Positions 55,692 through 64,000 of a stretch of DNA of 64,000 nucleotides are shown piece after piece; the first letter of the stretch is position 1; each line of letters opens with the position of its first letter. The notes under the pieces were generated by a model, which was not told the DNA's origin, searched no databases, and saw only the letters and a program-made list of their open reading frames with translations. The stretch is from Echinicola rosea (GTDB lineage Bacteria > Bacteroidota > Bacteroidia > Cytophagales > Cyclobacteriaceae). Location: the NCBI RefSeq assembly GCF_005281475.1, contig NZ_CP040106.1, forward strand, positions 3,252,501 through 3,316,500, given 5' to 3'. Position numbers and translations under genes: made by a program.

Positions 55692-56369
55692 TTATTTGTC
55701 CTCCTCTTCGGAGTCTTCCGTATGATCTTCCTCTTCACTTACTTCTTCTTTGATTTCTATATCCTCCTCGGAATGCTCGTCTTCGATCGTGGTTTCGTCT
55801 TCTACGGCCTCTTCTTCCTCCTCTTCATGAGTGTGGTTTTGTTGATTTTCTGCCCGGGCTTCATCCCTTCTTTGCTGATCAGCCTTCACTTCACTGACAG
55901 GCTTAAGGTGAGAAGGTGGTGGCGGTAACAATTCTTCGTCCTCACTTTCATAGGGGAAGATTTCTACGATAGGACTTTCGTTGATGTCTGGAACACGGAA
56001 GGTCACCAGCATATTGCTCAGGCTTTCGTGAATGCGCTCATAAGCCTCTTTCACATCGTGAGCCGTAACCAGCATGTATTGGGTGACCTTTTTTTCTTTT
56101 CCGCTGTCGGCATCGGCCACGACATAGGTGATCTTACACTTGTGCCACAGATCGATGTCATCATAAAAGAACACATCCACGATATTACTTTTGCTGATAT
56201 TGGTCACTTGGAAATCCCCCCGGATGACACTTCCCAGCATATCATAAATCCGGGCTTCTGCTTCTGTAAATGATACCGCATCGATGAGGTATTGTTCCGT
56301 TACATTTTTAAGCAGTCCCTGCTCATTTTCTTTCGCGTACTTTACTTTACACAAAAACCAAGTTCTCAT
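55692..56369 (-). CDS. DUF4494 protein with acidic C-terminal tail
   Basis: A 225-residue cytoplasmic protein. Residues about 1-145 match DUF4494 (MRTWFLCKVKY; SFTEAEARIYDMLG; KVTQYMLVTAHDVKEAYERIHESL), with an apparent internal duplication of the two halves. Residues about 145-225 are a low-complexity tail made mostly of E and D. The start at 56369 is preferred over 56417 because an AAGGA ribosome site precedes it and the family begins MRTW. The function is unknown. Confidence 0.85.
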   Translation of the reverse strand: MRTWFLCKVKYAKENEQGLLKNVTEQYLIDAVSFTEAEARIYDMLGSVIRGDFQVTNISKSNIVDVFFYDDIDLWHKCKITYVVADADSGKEKKVTQYMLVTAHDVKEAYERIHESLSNMLVTFRVPDINESPIVEIFPYESEDEELLPPPPSHLKPVSEVKADQQRRDEARAENQQNHTHEEEEEEAVEDETTIEDEHSEEDIEIKEEVSEEEDHTEDSEEEDK

Positions 56370-56641
56370 TTTTTCCTTCTTTTTGCTATTCGGAGGGCTA
56401 AGGTAACACCTAATCAATAAAGCCCAAATAGAAAATTTTAATATTTTAATAGTCTTTCAGAAGTGCATGAAAATCTTCTAGATCCCCGTAAAAATAAACC
56501 ATACCATATAGGGATTTTCCAATGCCAGAAACGGCTATTTTTGCCCCGGACATGTAATCTTACTGCCTATTAAAGATCCTGTCAAAGCTTGCCCAGGGCA
56601 AACGCATTTAGGATTAATTTCGTGTAGGGCAGCTATCATCC

Positions 56642-56731
56642 GTGCCGCTGGCACTCCTTCTGGAGGCTGATGAGTGCTTAACGTCCTGCGGATGAATCCG
56701 CAGGTTACTAAATTTATCGTGCCGCTGGCAC
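56642..56731. repeat. REP-like palindrome pair
   Basis: Two identical GTGCCGCTGGCAC hairpins (56642-56654 and 56719-56731) flank a perfect CCTGCGGAT-GA-ATCCGCAGG hairpin (56685-56704). The layout is that of a REP/BIME element. The minus-strand frame across it (56614-56832) is not called. Bases 56732-56972 hold nothing I recognise. Confidence 0.7.
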
Positions 56732-56972
56732 TTTACCACAGTTTGTACATTAGGAATAGCAGCAACCTCTCCCTGCAAATACTGAAAGAGCACGAGCATC
56801 AGTTGGTCTAAAGGACGAATAATCCACCGCACCTATCTGCCCAAGTGGGGAGAATGGTTTAGATAAGTTTATGTATATTCGTAACGCAACACTTAGCCTC
56901 GGAGAAACGAAGTATTCACTGTGAGTCCATTATTCGGCCTTTGGAGCATTCGGTTTTGGGACAGTTGATGGG

Positions 56973-57165
56973 GGCGTTAAGAAAATGAGTTAGCTCGGGC
57001 AGTGGACAAGCGAGATCCACTCATTTTTAGCCCATAGCAACTGGCACAAAATCAAATTAAGGCAAACGAATTCGTACTCATAAACCTAACCACTTAATGC
57101 GAAGAATGCTCCATGGCCTAGATTTTTTGCCTACTTTTTCATCAATGGAAAAAGTAGGAAAGTCC
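56973..57165. repeat. Repeat family B, copy 3 (diverged)
   Basis: It shares the middle module of copy 2 (gttaagaaaatgagtt-gctcg; cattttta then cccatagc) and the terminal hairpin, here CCTACTTTTTC (57130-57140) and GAAAAAGTAGG (57148-57158) around the same ATCAATG loop. The stem sequence differs from copy 1 yet still pairs perfectly. Confidence 0.7.
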
Positions 57166-57314
57166 AATAAAGCATATGAAGCTAAATTCCATAGGAACGG
57201 CAGATATATTCAAATTGGAACACTTTTTTAAATGCGTTCGCCCTGAAAGCCTGCCTGACAAATTTTCAACAATCTATTAAAAAAGTGTATATTAACTTCT
57301 AAAATATACCATTT

Positions 57315-59597
57315 ATGTGGAATAATATTGTGCATAGTTTTCCGATACTATTGCTTAAGTTACACCTGAAAAAAAACTTGGCATTGGTGGGGATTTGGGT
57401 GCTTTTGGTCCTGATTTTTTCGGATAATTTCGGTAAAGTTCTGGGGATTCCCTATTTGTTTTTGGATCCTGAGTACCTAAATAGTGTTTCATGGATGGGA
57501 TTTTTTATGATGGGGATTGCGTTTGCCGTTTTTACCATGGCTTTTCATATGACCACTTATATTATGGATGCTGCCAGGTTCCAGTTTTTGGCGGCCCTAT
57601 CCAGACCATTTATTCGGTTTTGTGTAAACAATAGCCTTATACCATTGGTGGTTTACCTGATCTATATCGTGAACGTGATCACCTTTCAGGTGGACAATAT
57701 CAGTGAGGATGGTTGGGGAATATTTGGGTATCTTCTAGGCTTTATCGGTGGAAATTTGCTGATGTACATAATGATGTTTGGTTATTTTGCTTTGACCAAT
57801 AAGGATTTTTTTGTCATGTTCACCGATAGTTTGGACAAGCAATTACGGAAAGTAAAAGTGTCCCGGGCCAATGTCATCAAACGGTACAAAGACATGAAAA
57901 AGGCCAAAGATACAGTGGATACCTACTTGGATATTGACCTGAAGTTTAAAAAAGTACGGGAAGATTTGTCCAGGTTTGAGGGGCATAAACTGCTGAAGGT
58001 GTTTGACCAAAATCACCTTAATCTGGTGATAATCGGCGTGATATTAGTCGCTATTATCCTTTTCTTGGGTTTTTTTAGAGATTATAAATTTTTACAATTC
58101 CCTGCTGCGATGAGCGTTTTGCTTATATTGTCTGTATTGACCTTGATGGTCGGTGCACTCACATTTTGGCTGAGGAGCTGGTCCACATTTGTAGTGGTAT
58201 TGTTCTTTTTACTGTTGAATGCCAGTTCGAAAACCGAGTGGCTAAACCGACCTCATACGGCATTGGGGATGGATTATAAGGTGGAAAAAGCACCTTATAA
58301 TTTACATAGGATGCAGTCGCTTCTCCATCCGGACACTTTGGAGAAGGACAAGAAAAAAACCTTGGAGATATTGGAAAATTGGCGTGCAAAGTTCCCAAAA
58401 GGAGAGAAGCCGAAGATGTTGCTCATTGCCTGTAGTGGAGGTGGACAGCGGGCGGCTTTGTGGACGCTGCATGTGCTGCAGCAGATGCACCTGCGGAGTG
58501 AGGGAAGGTTTATGCCCCATACTCAGCTGATTACAGGGGCTTCTGGTGGAGCGGTGGGGGCAGCTTTCTTTAGGGAATTGTACCTGCGGTGTCAAGATGA
58601 TCCTTCTATACACCTTGCGGATCAAAAGTATCTTAGGCAGATTTCTTCTGATAACCTTAACCCCATTATTTTTACGTTGATGGTCAATGACCTGCTGATC
58701 CGAAACCAGTATGTGAAATACAATGGGAGGTATTATTTACAGGATAGGGGGTATGCTTTTGAAAACCAGTTGAATATCAATACCGGTAAAGTGCTCGACA
58801 AGCCGCTTCATGCTTATGCTGAGCCTGAGTATCGGTCAAAGATCCCGATGATGCCCGTGGCGCCGCTGATTGTAAATGACGGACGTAAACTGTACATTTC
58901 TCCTCATCATGTGAGCTATATGTGTGTGTCCGAAGATCCCAATTTGGCAATAGATGAAAAAAGCCAAGCCATTGATTTTTTGAGGTTTTACGATCAGCAA
59001 GGAGGGAATGACTTGCGGTTTATTAGTGCACTGCGGATGGGGGCTACTTTTCCTTTTATAACACCCAATATCCAACTCCCTTCTGATCCCCAAATGGAAA
59101 TTATGGATTCTGGATTGTCCGATAATTTTGGGGTGAAGGACGCCTTGAGATTTATCAGTGTTTTTGAAGATTGGATGGAAGCGAACACCTCTGGGGTAGT
59201 CCTAGTGACGATAAGGGATTCTGAGAAAAACCTGGAAATCGAAAATAAGACCCCGCCTACGATCTTACAAAAGCTGATCACGCCCTTGAAAAATATTTAT
59301 ATAAACTGGGATAATGTGCAGACCATCAATAATGAAACGATGTTTAACTACATGAAATCTAACGTGGGGTTTGAGCTGGACCGAATAGAGTTTGAGTATT
59401 CGACGAAGGATTTTCTAGAACGGCACGGCCCTACCAACGCTTCGGGGGAGATAGATAACAAAGAACTGGATGTTCAGCGCGCCTCCCTCAACTGGCGGCT
59501 GACAGCAAGGGAAAAGCGCGATATTTTGGATTGTATCGGAAGCCTGCAGAACCAACGATCCCTTGATCGCCTTTCGCAACTATTTTCCCAGCATTGA
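57315..59597 (+). CDS. Membrane-anchored patatin-like lipase
   Basis: A 760-residue protein. The N-terminal half (about 20-310) has several membrane helices (LVGIWVLLVLIFS; FFMMGIAFAVFTMAF; LIPLVVYLIYIVNVI; VIIGVILVAIILFLG; FWLRSWSTFVVVLFFLLLNA). The C-terminal half is a patatin-like serine hydrolase: oxyanion CSGGGQRAALW near 371-381, nucleophile in GASGG near 410-414 and Asp in DSGLSDNFG near 597. Family enzymes cut acyl chains from phospholipids or other lipids. The catalytic domain is probably cytoplasmic-facing or periplasmic; topology was not resolved. It converges with the antiporter gene. Confidence 0.88.
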   Translation: MWNNIVHSFPILLLKLHLKKNLALVGIWVLLVLIFSDNFGKVLGIPYLFLDPEYLNSVSWMGFFMMGIAFAVFTMAFHMTTYIMDAARFQFLAALSRPFIRFCVNNSLIPLVVYLIYIVNVITFQVDNISEDGWGIFGYLLGFIGGNLLMYIMMFGYFALTNKDFFVMFTDSLDKQLRKVKVSRANVIKRYKDMKKAKDTVDTYLDIDLKFKKVREDLSRFEGHKLLKVFDQNHLNLVIIGVILVAIILFLGFFRDYKFLQFPAAMSVLLILSVLTLMVGALTFWLRSWSTFVVVLFFLLLNASSKTEWLNRPHTALGMDYKVEKAPYNLHRMQSLLHPDTLEKDKKKTLEILENWRAKFPKGEKPKMLLIACSGGGQRAALWTLHVLQQMHLRSEGRFMPHTQLITGASGGAVGAAFFRELYLRCQDDPSIHLADQKYLRQISSDNLNPIIFTLMVNDLLIRNQYVKYNGRYYLQDRGYAFENQLNINTGKVLDKPLHAYAEPEYRSKIPMMPVAPLIVNDGRKLYISPHHVSYMCVSEDPNLAIDEKSQAIDFLRFYDQQGGNDLRFISALRMGATFPFITPNIQLPSDPQMEIMDSGLSDNFGVKDALRFISVFEDWMEANTSGVVLVTIRDSEKNLEIENKTPPTILQKLITPLKNIYINWDNVQTINNETMFNYMKSNVGFELDRIEFEYSTKDFLERHGPTNASGEIDNKELDVQRASLNWRLTAREKRDILDCIGSLQNQRSLDRLSQLFSQH

Positions 59598-59676
59598 TAA
59601 AATCAGTTGGGATTTATCTTTTCAGAAAGGGGACAATTATGGATTTATTGGCTACCAGTGCCTGTTTTTCCTTAAG

Positions 59677-61701
59677 TCAATCCTTTTCTCCAATGGCTTT
59701 TTCGAATTCACTGAGTCCATCAGGTTTCCCCACTACATATACGATATCTCCGAATTTCAATTTTGTATCTCCATCAATATGGGAGGTAGTTTGGCCTTCG
59801 CGTTTTAGCGCCACCAAGTTGACACCAAGGGTTTCGCGCAGGTTAACTTTCTTGAGAGGTTTATTGATGTATGAGCCGCTGTCCCTGTCCACTTTTAGCG
59901 AGACGAAATTGATTTCGGGAAGATCGATGTTCAGCCTGTCACGGCCTCTATTCTGGGTAGCACGAAACATCTCATAATTGTGCGACCTTACTTCTTCGGT
60001 AAAATCTTCGATATCATCTTTGGCGATAAGGTACTTGTTCAGCACCCGCGTAAAAATCTCAATGGAGGTTTCGAATTCCTCCGGAATTACTTCATTAGCA
60101 CCCATGGAGAGGTTTGCGGCAATCTCGTTGACATATCGGGTGCGGACGATGATGGAGGCATTTTGGGTGAGGAGCCTGATGGCCGTGATGATGCTTTTGG
60201 TGGCGTCTGAATTGGAAATGGCAATCACCACTACGCGTGACAAATGGATATTCACGTGCTTGAGCACCATTTCATTAGAGGCATCACCATAAATGATGGG
60301 CTCTCCTTTTTCTCCTTCCGTCCGTACGGTTTCAGGATTCATTTCAATTATGGCATAAGGGATTTTTGCCCTTTTGGCAGCTTTGGAAAGGTTTCGGCCA
60401 TTTAAGCCATAGCCGATGATGACCAGGTGGTCGGACATTTCTTCCCCCTCCATGTTGGCCATGGAGATATTGCCAGTGGGAGTGGTGAGGTGCGTTTTTA
60501 ATCTTTGCGGGAGCGGAGCATCCAGCATTTTAAAGGCCAGTTTTTCCCTGTTTTTGAGGACAAAGGGGGTGATGGCCATGGTCAAAATAGATACGGCCAA
60601 GAAATATTGGTAGTGGGTTTGGTCAATCAGGCCAATTTCTACCCCTTCTTGTGCCAGCAATAGGGAAAATTCACCGATTTGGAAAATGGAAAAGCCTACA
60701 ATAAAGGCTTCCTTAAAATCAATGCCTATAGAGCGTACAGCGATGACGGTCATGGTGAATTTAAAAACCAATACCAGCAACAGTATGCCCAGGATGATTT
60801 CAATATGTGAGAAAAGAAAGGTAACGTCAAATAACATGCCCACCGATACGAAGAAAAAGCTGAGAAAAATTTCCCTAAAGGGGAGGATCTTTCCAGTAGC
60901 ATGATGGCTGTACTCTGATTCGCTGATGATCAATCCGGCCAAAAAAGCTCCCAAGCCTAGCGAAAGTCCCATTAGTGAGGTGAGAAAGGCTACGCTGAAA
61001 CAAATCACGATAATGCTCAAGAGAAAAAGCTCTTCGTTTCTGGTTTTGGCCACCCAAAAGAGCAATTGCGGAATCAGGTATTTGGCAGATAGGATGGTGA
61101 AAAGTATTACCAATCCACCTTTAATTGCCATAAAAAACAGTGAAAGCAACACATTGTCCGATTCGCCGGCCAGCATAGGTGTAAACAGCATCATCGGTAC
61201 AATAATGATGTCTTGGAAAATTAAAATGGCTAAAATGGTTTTGCCCGAGAGGTTGTTTACCTGCCCCGTTTCCTGAAGGAGCTTTAGGACTATGGCCGTA
61301 CTGCTTAATGCCAGCAAAAAGCCAAAGAAAACGGCAACATTCCAATCAAATCCGAAGAAATAGGCCGTAATAGTAGCGGTCAATATGGTGAGAGCCACCT
61401 GAAGGGAGCCGCCTATAAAGACAGCCTTTTTAATAGACATCAGGCTTTTTAGCGAAAACTCCATGCCGATGACAAAGAGCAGTAGGATGATGCCTATTTC
61501 ACTGAGCACATCTACTGTTGCGGATGCATTCACCAAGGATAGTCCATATGGGCCGGCAATGGTACCTGTCAGTAAAAAACCAATGATGGTGGGGATTTTC
61601 AGCCGTGTAAACAGCATGATTACCAAAGTCGCCAATCCGAAGATGATGACTATTTCAGGTAGCATGGGGATTTCTGCCGAAGCTAGTAATGTCGTAATCA
61701 T
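59677..61701 (-). CDS. CPA2 cation:proton antiporter with TrkA domains (KefB/YbaL-like)
   Basis: A 674-residue inner-membrane protein. Residues about 10-385 form a twelve- to thirteen-helix exchanger (GFLLTGTIAGPYGLSLV; ALSSTAIVLKLL; GLSLGLGAFLAGLIISESEYSHH). Residues about 410-540 are an NAD-binding RCK/TrkA-N domain (IIGYGLNGRNLSKAAKRAKI; YGDASNEMVLKHVNI). Residues about 575-670 are a TrkA-C domain. It should exchange potassium or sodium for protons under nucleotide control. No regulator gene is adjacent. Confidence 0.93.
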   Translation of the reverse strand: MITTLLASAEIPMLPEIVIIFGLATLVIMLFTRLKIPTIIGFLLTGTIAGPYGLSLVNASATVDVLSEIGIILLLFVIGMEFSLKSLMSIKKAVFIGGSLQVALTILTATITAYFFGFDWNVAVFFGFLLALSSTAIVLKLLQETGQVNNLSGKTILAILIFQDIIIVPMMLFTPMLAGESDNVLLSLFFMAIKGGLVILFTILSAKYLIPQLLFWVAKTRNEELFLLSIIVICFSVAFLTSLMGLSLGLGAFLAGLIISESEYSHHATGKILPFREIFLSFFFVSVGMLFDVTFLFSHIEIILGILLLVLVFKFTMTVIAVRSIGIDFKEAFIVGFSIFQIGEFSLLLAQEGVEIGLIDQTHYQYFLAVSILTMAITPFVLKNREKLAFKMLDAPLPQRLKTHLTTPTGNISMANMEGEEMSDHLVIIGYGLNGRNLSKAAKRAKIPYAIIEMNPETVRTEGEKGEPIIYGDASNEMVLKHVNIHLSRVVVIAISNSDATKSIITAIRLLTQNASIIVRTRYVNEIAANLSMGANEVIPEEFETSIEIFTRVLNKYLIAKDDIEDFTEEVRSHNYEMFRATQNRGRDRLNIDLPEINFVSLKVDRDSGSYINKPLKKVNLRETLGVNLVALKREGQTTSHIDGDTKLKFGDIVYVVGKPDGLSEFEKAIGEKD

Positions 61702-61784
61702 ATATAATCGATGAGGTAATTAAAAAGCTTTTTTAAAAATACAATAACAATATTGATTTCCACTGCTTAAATTAAAAATTGCTT

Positions 61785-62279
61785 TCAATAAGAAAAGCCA
61801 AACTGTTTGTAAATAAAGTGCATCAACCAAGCTGGGCCGATCAACAGAAATTGGATGTCCTTTAAGAACGAAGGTTTTTTCCCTTCTATTTTATGACCTA
61901 AGAACTGTAGTACCCATGAAAAGAAAAATATGATCAAACACACTGTCCACAGCGGAATAGGAACGACAATGGTAATAAAATTGGCCAGGAACAAGCAAAG
62001 GGCAGAAAACAGGAACATTCCCAGGGCCAAGGGCGGGGATAGGGAGTAATAATAGAACAAGACGACGATCAAAACGATCGTGGCCCAATTGGCAAAGGAA
62101 CCCATATGATCCTGTAGAAAGCTGATGGGGCCTGCAGGGATACTGTATATAAGTCCTACCACGCTAAAGAATATTGCAGGAACACAAAACCAATGAATCA
62201 TTTTATTGGTCTGATTTTGATGGCTTACCCCATATTCTTCTAATAATTGGTCAATTTTTCTTATGTTAGTTTGCTCCAT
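61785..62279 (-). CDS. DUF962/Mpo1-like membrane protein
   Basis: A 164-residue protein with four predicted helices. The family histidines are in NKMIHWFCVP near 25-34, and in SWVLQFLGHKIEGKKPS near 121-137, with LLIGPAWLMHF near the end. The yeast relative Mpo1 is an iron dioxygenase that shortens 2-hydroxy fatty acids. Whether the bacterial proteins do so is unproven. It is divergent from the FAD oxidoreductase. Confidence 0.88.
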   Translation of the reverse strand: MEQTNIRKIDQLLEEYGVSHQNQTNKMIHWFCVPAIFFSVVGLIYSIPAGPISFLQDHMGSFANWATIVLIVVLFYYYSLSPPLALGMFLFSALCLFLANFITIVVPIPLWTVCLIIFFFSWVLQFLGHKIEGKKPSFLKDIQFLLIGPAWLMHFIYKQFGFSY

Positions 62280-62361
62280 GGTCTATTGGGATATAAAACA
62301 ATCGTATTCCAGATCAATAATTTAATAATTCTTCATGTAAAAGGCACAAAATTAGAGAAAT

Positions 62362-63486
62362 ATGTTAAGCTATTGGGAGAAGAAGAACCTTATTCAATAT
62401 GATTTGATAATTGTGGGGGCTGGTTTTGTGGGATTGTCCACGGCCATTCACTACAAGGAAAAATACCCGGGAAGATCAGTATTGGTATTGGAAAGGGGCG
62501 TGTTTCCCAGTGGTGCCAGCACCAGAAATGCAGGATTTGCCTGTTTTGGCAGTTTGAGCGAGATCGCAGAGGATTTAGAAAATTTCCAGGAAGATGAAGT
62601 TTTTGAGTTGGTGACCAAAAGAAGGATGGGGATCAAAAATATCAGGAGTGTTTTTGGCGATGAAGCCATAGATTATAGCTCATGTGGTGGCTTTGACCTG
62701 ATCAGAGAGCAAGAAGCGCATTATATGGAGAAGGTCGATACCATCAATGCCCTGCTCAGCCCTGTTTTTGGTACCAATGTCTTTGAAGAAGTGTCGGATC
62801 GTAAGGCCTATGGCTTTTCGGATAATATCCTTCATTTGGTTAAGAATAAGTTTGAGGGGCAGCTGGATCCTGCCAAATATATTCAATGTCTCTGGAAGCG
62901 ATGTCGGGAAATGAACATTCAGATCCTGACAGGCGCGGAGGTGAAAAAGTTGGATGAGCAAAATTGCAGGGCCTATGTGCATTCTTTTTACGACGAGGAA
63001 ATCGCTTTTCAGAGTAGGATCATGGCCCTATGCTCCAATGCTTTCATTGGCCAACTACTGGAGGGAGAGGATGTGAATATCCGTCCTGGAAGGGGGATGA
63101 TCATGGTCAGCGACCCGATAAAGGACATGGCCCTAAAAGGAACTTTTCATATGGAAAAGGGCTATGTTTATTTTAGGAATGTGGATGGACGGCTTTTGGT
63201 AGGGGGAGGCAGGAATATCTCCGAACAGGATGAAATTACCACCGAAAGGGGCATCAACGAGGAGATCAAAGCCTACCTTCAGGAAATTACCGAAAATACG
63301 ATTTTGCCCAATAGAATTATTTCGTGGGATATGGAGTGGTCAGGAACCATGGCTTTTGGGGATTCCAAAAAACCCATTATTCGTCAGATTTCTCCGCGAG
63401 TGGCGGTAGGCGTTCGCCTTGGAGGCATGGGAGTGGCATTGGGTTGGGAAACCGGAAAAGAGTTAGCTAGTTTACTCAGTGACTGA
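62362..63486 (+). CDS. FAD-dependent oxidoreductase (DAO family)
   Basis: A 374-residue flavoprotein. The FAD-binding VGAGFVGLSTA is at about 18-28, with LVLERGVFPSGASTRNAGFACFG at about 41-63 typical of D-amino-acid/glycine/sarcosine oxidase relatives. RPGRGMIMVSD near 248 and a C-terminal GVRLGGMGVALGWETGKEL that closes the FAD site follow. It probably oxidises an amine or amino acid; the substrate is unknown. A promoter is expected in the 80-base divergent gap. Confidence 0.88.
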   Translation: MLSYWEKKNLIQYDLIIVGAGFVGLSTAIHYKEKYPGRSVLVLERGVFPSGASTRNAGFACFGSLSEIAEDLENFQEDEVFELVTKRRMGIKNIRSVFGDEAIDYSSCGGFDLIREQEAHYMEKVDTINALLSPVFGTNVFEEVSDRKAYGFSDNILHLVKNKFEGQLDPAKYIQCLWKRCREMNIQILTGAEVKKLDEQNCRAYVHSFYDEEIAFQSRIMALCSNAFIGQLLEGEDVNIRPGRGMIMVSDPIKDMALKGTFHMEKGYVYFRNVDGRLLVGGGRNISEQDEITTERGINEEIKAYLQEITENTILPNRIISWDMEWSGTMAFGDSKKPIIRQISPRVAVGVRLGGMGVALGWETGKELASLLSD

Positions 63487-63760
63487 ATAAATGATAATTT
63501 TTGCTAATTTTAGAGTTCCTAATAGAAAGATAGGATTAAACAGAAAACCTTGTTTTCTTTAAAATCGCCTTTCTGTTTAGTTTGGGGCAGTATCATATAG
63601 CTCCAGTTTGGCAGGTTCCGACCTGGTTGCTTAGCTAGCTTACCATAAGGAGCGCAGTCCAAAATCAAGTGTAATGAACTGAGTGGGAGATTTATGGGAG
63701 TATTAATCCCCTTATGATTTGGCTCTATAAAGCCGTAAACTTTATTGTAAATTCACATCA

Positions 63761-64000
63761 ATGACGAAACCTCAACAAAAAGCAAGCCTAGGGGAGGCAA
63801 TGATTCCCATATTATTTCTTATTATTTTATTGGTCATTAACATCCGGGTGTTTGGAACCGATAGCTTGTCCGGTTCGAATCAGATGGTGTTGATTCTTTC
63901 CTCCAGTGTGGCATCGTTGATCGCAATATTTCGGTTAAAGATGAGTTGGGAAACCCTCCAAAAGGGAATTGTAAACAGCATTGGAGCGGCGATGCCTTCG
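63761..64000 (+). CDS. nhaC: Na+/H+ antiporter NhaC, N-terminal part (cut by the window edge)
   Basis: The first 80 residues of a membrane protein that runs out of the window. The stretch starting MTKPQQKASLGEA, the helix IPILFLIILLVINI, FGTDSLSGSNQMVLILSS and KGIVNSIGAAMPS match the beginning of NhaC, a sodium/proton antiporter for salt and pH tolerance. The rest of the gene is not seen. The 274-base gap before it shows no recognisable feature. Confidence 0.82.
   Translation, partial: MTKPQQKASLGEAMIPILFLIILLVINIRVFGTDSLSGSNQMVLILSSSVASLIAIFRLKMSWETLQKGIVNSIGAAMPS

Noticed and set aside
56614..56832. 72-residue minus frame near the REP-like unit
   Set aside because: Its middle is the palindrome pair; no transposase motif could be recognised.
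63880..63900. ttcgaatc word resembling a tRNA T-arm
   Set aside because: It is within the nhaC coding region and no acceptor stem or anticodon arm surrounds it. No other tRNA was found.

Overview
The window is a chromosomal segment of a member of the Bacteroidota, most likely a marine Cyclobacteriaceae (Echinicola- or Algoriphagus-like; the genus is inference). The reasons are SusC/SusD pairs, a hybrid two-component regulator, a CHU_C-type gliding/T9SS sorting domain, DUF4494, DUF4920 and HopJ families, promoters with the TAnnTTTG -7 element, and a one-piece cytochrome b SdhC. No rRNA, tRNA, CRISPR array, phage or transposase gene was seen.

Layout. 1-936: an ORF-less group II intron (minus strand, 44-637) inserted cleanly into an interspersed palindromic repeat (family A). 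937-6317: a secreted zinc metalloprotease, an ECF sigma factor operon and a tandem UspA protein, all minus. 6318-8009: a gene-free stretch with a promoter and a 6S-like small RNA candidate, a nested palindromic repeat, and one copy each of repeats A and B. 8010-25501: housekeeping and transport genes, including a phosphoserine phosphatase/phosphoglycerate dehydrogenase fusion, a tripartite RND efflux operon, sppA, folK, a MATE pump, a HopJ protein, an alpha/beta hydrolase, bioA and fabD. 25830-29047: a large secreted CHU_C protein translationally coupled to a DCC-family protein. 29408-32822: sdhCAB. 33508-39420: a sodium/solute symporter, an acetyltransferase plus PLP racemase pair, two beta-barrel proteins and a Tat-exported Gfo/Idh/MocA oxidoreductase.

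40139-55562 is a fructan utilisation locus, all on the minus strand. In transcription order it holds a hybrid sensor with a periplasmic sugar-binding domain, a sugar porter, SusC, SusD, two GH32 fructan hydrolases, a second sugar porter and a PfkB fructokinase. The inferred flow is binding and import of fructan across the outer membrane by SusC/D, cleavage to fructose by the GH32 enzymes, uptake by the porters and phosphorylation by the kinase, with periplasmic fructose sensed by the regulator. 55692-64000 holds DUF4494, a membrane-anchored patatin-like lipase, a CPA2 antiporter, a Mpo1-like protein, an FAD oxidoreductase and the start of nhaC.

The most unusual content is non-coding: the 594-nt intron with a canonical domain V, a bulged branch-point A in domain VI and an EBS1 loop matching its exon, together with at least three families of hairpin-bearing intergenic repeats (A, B, C), two of which show covariation in their stems.
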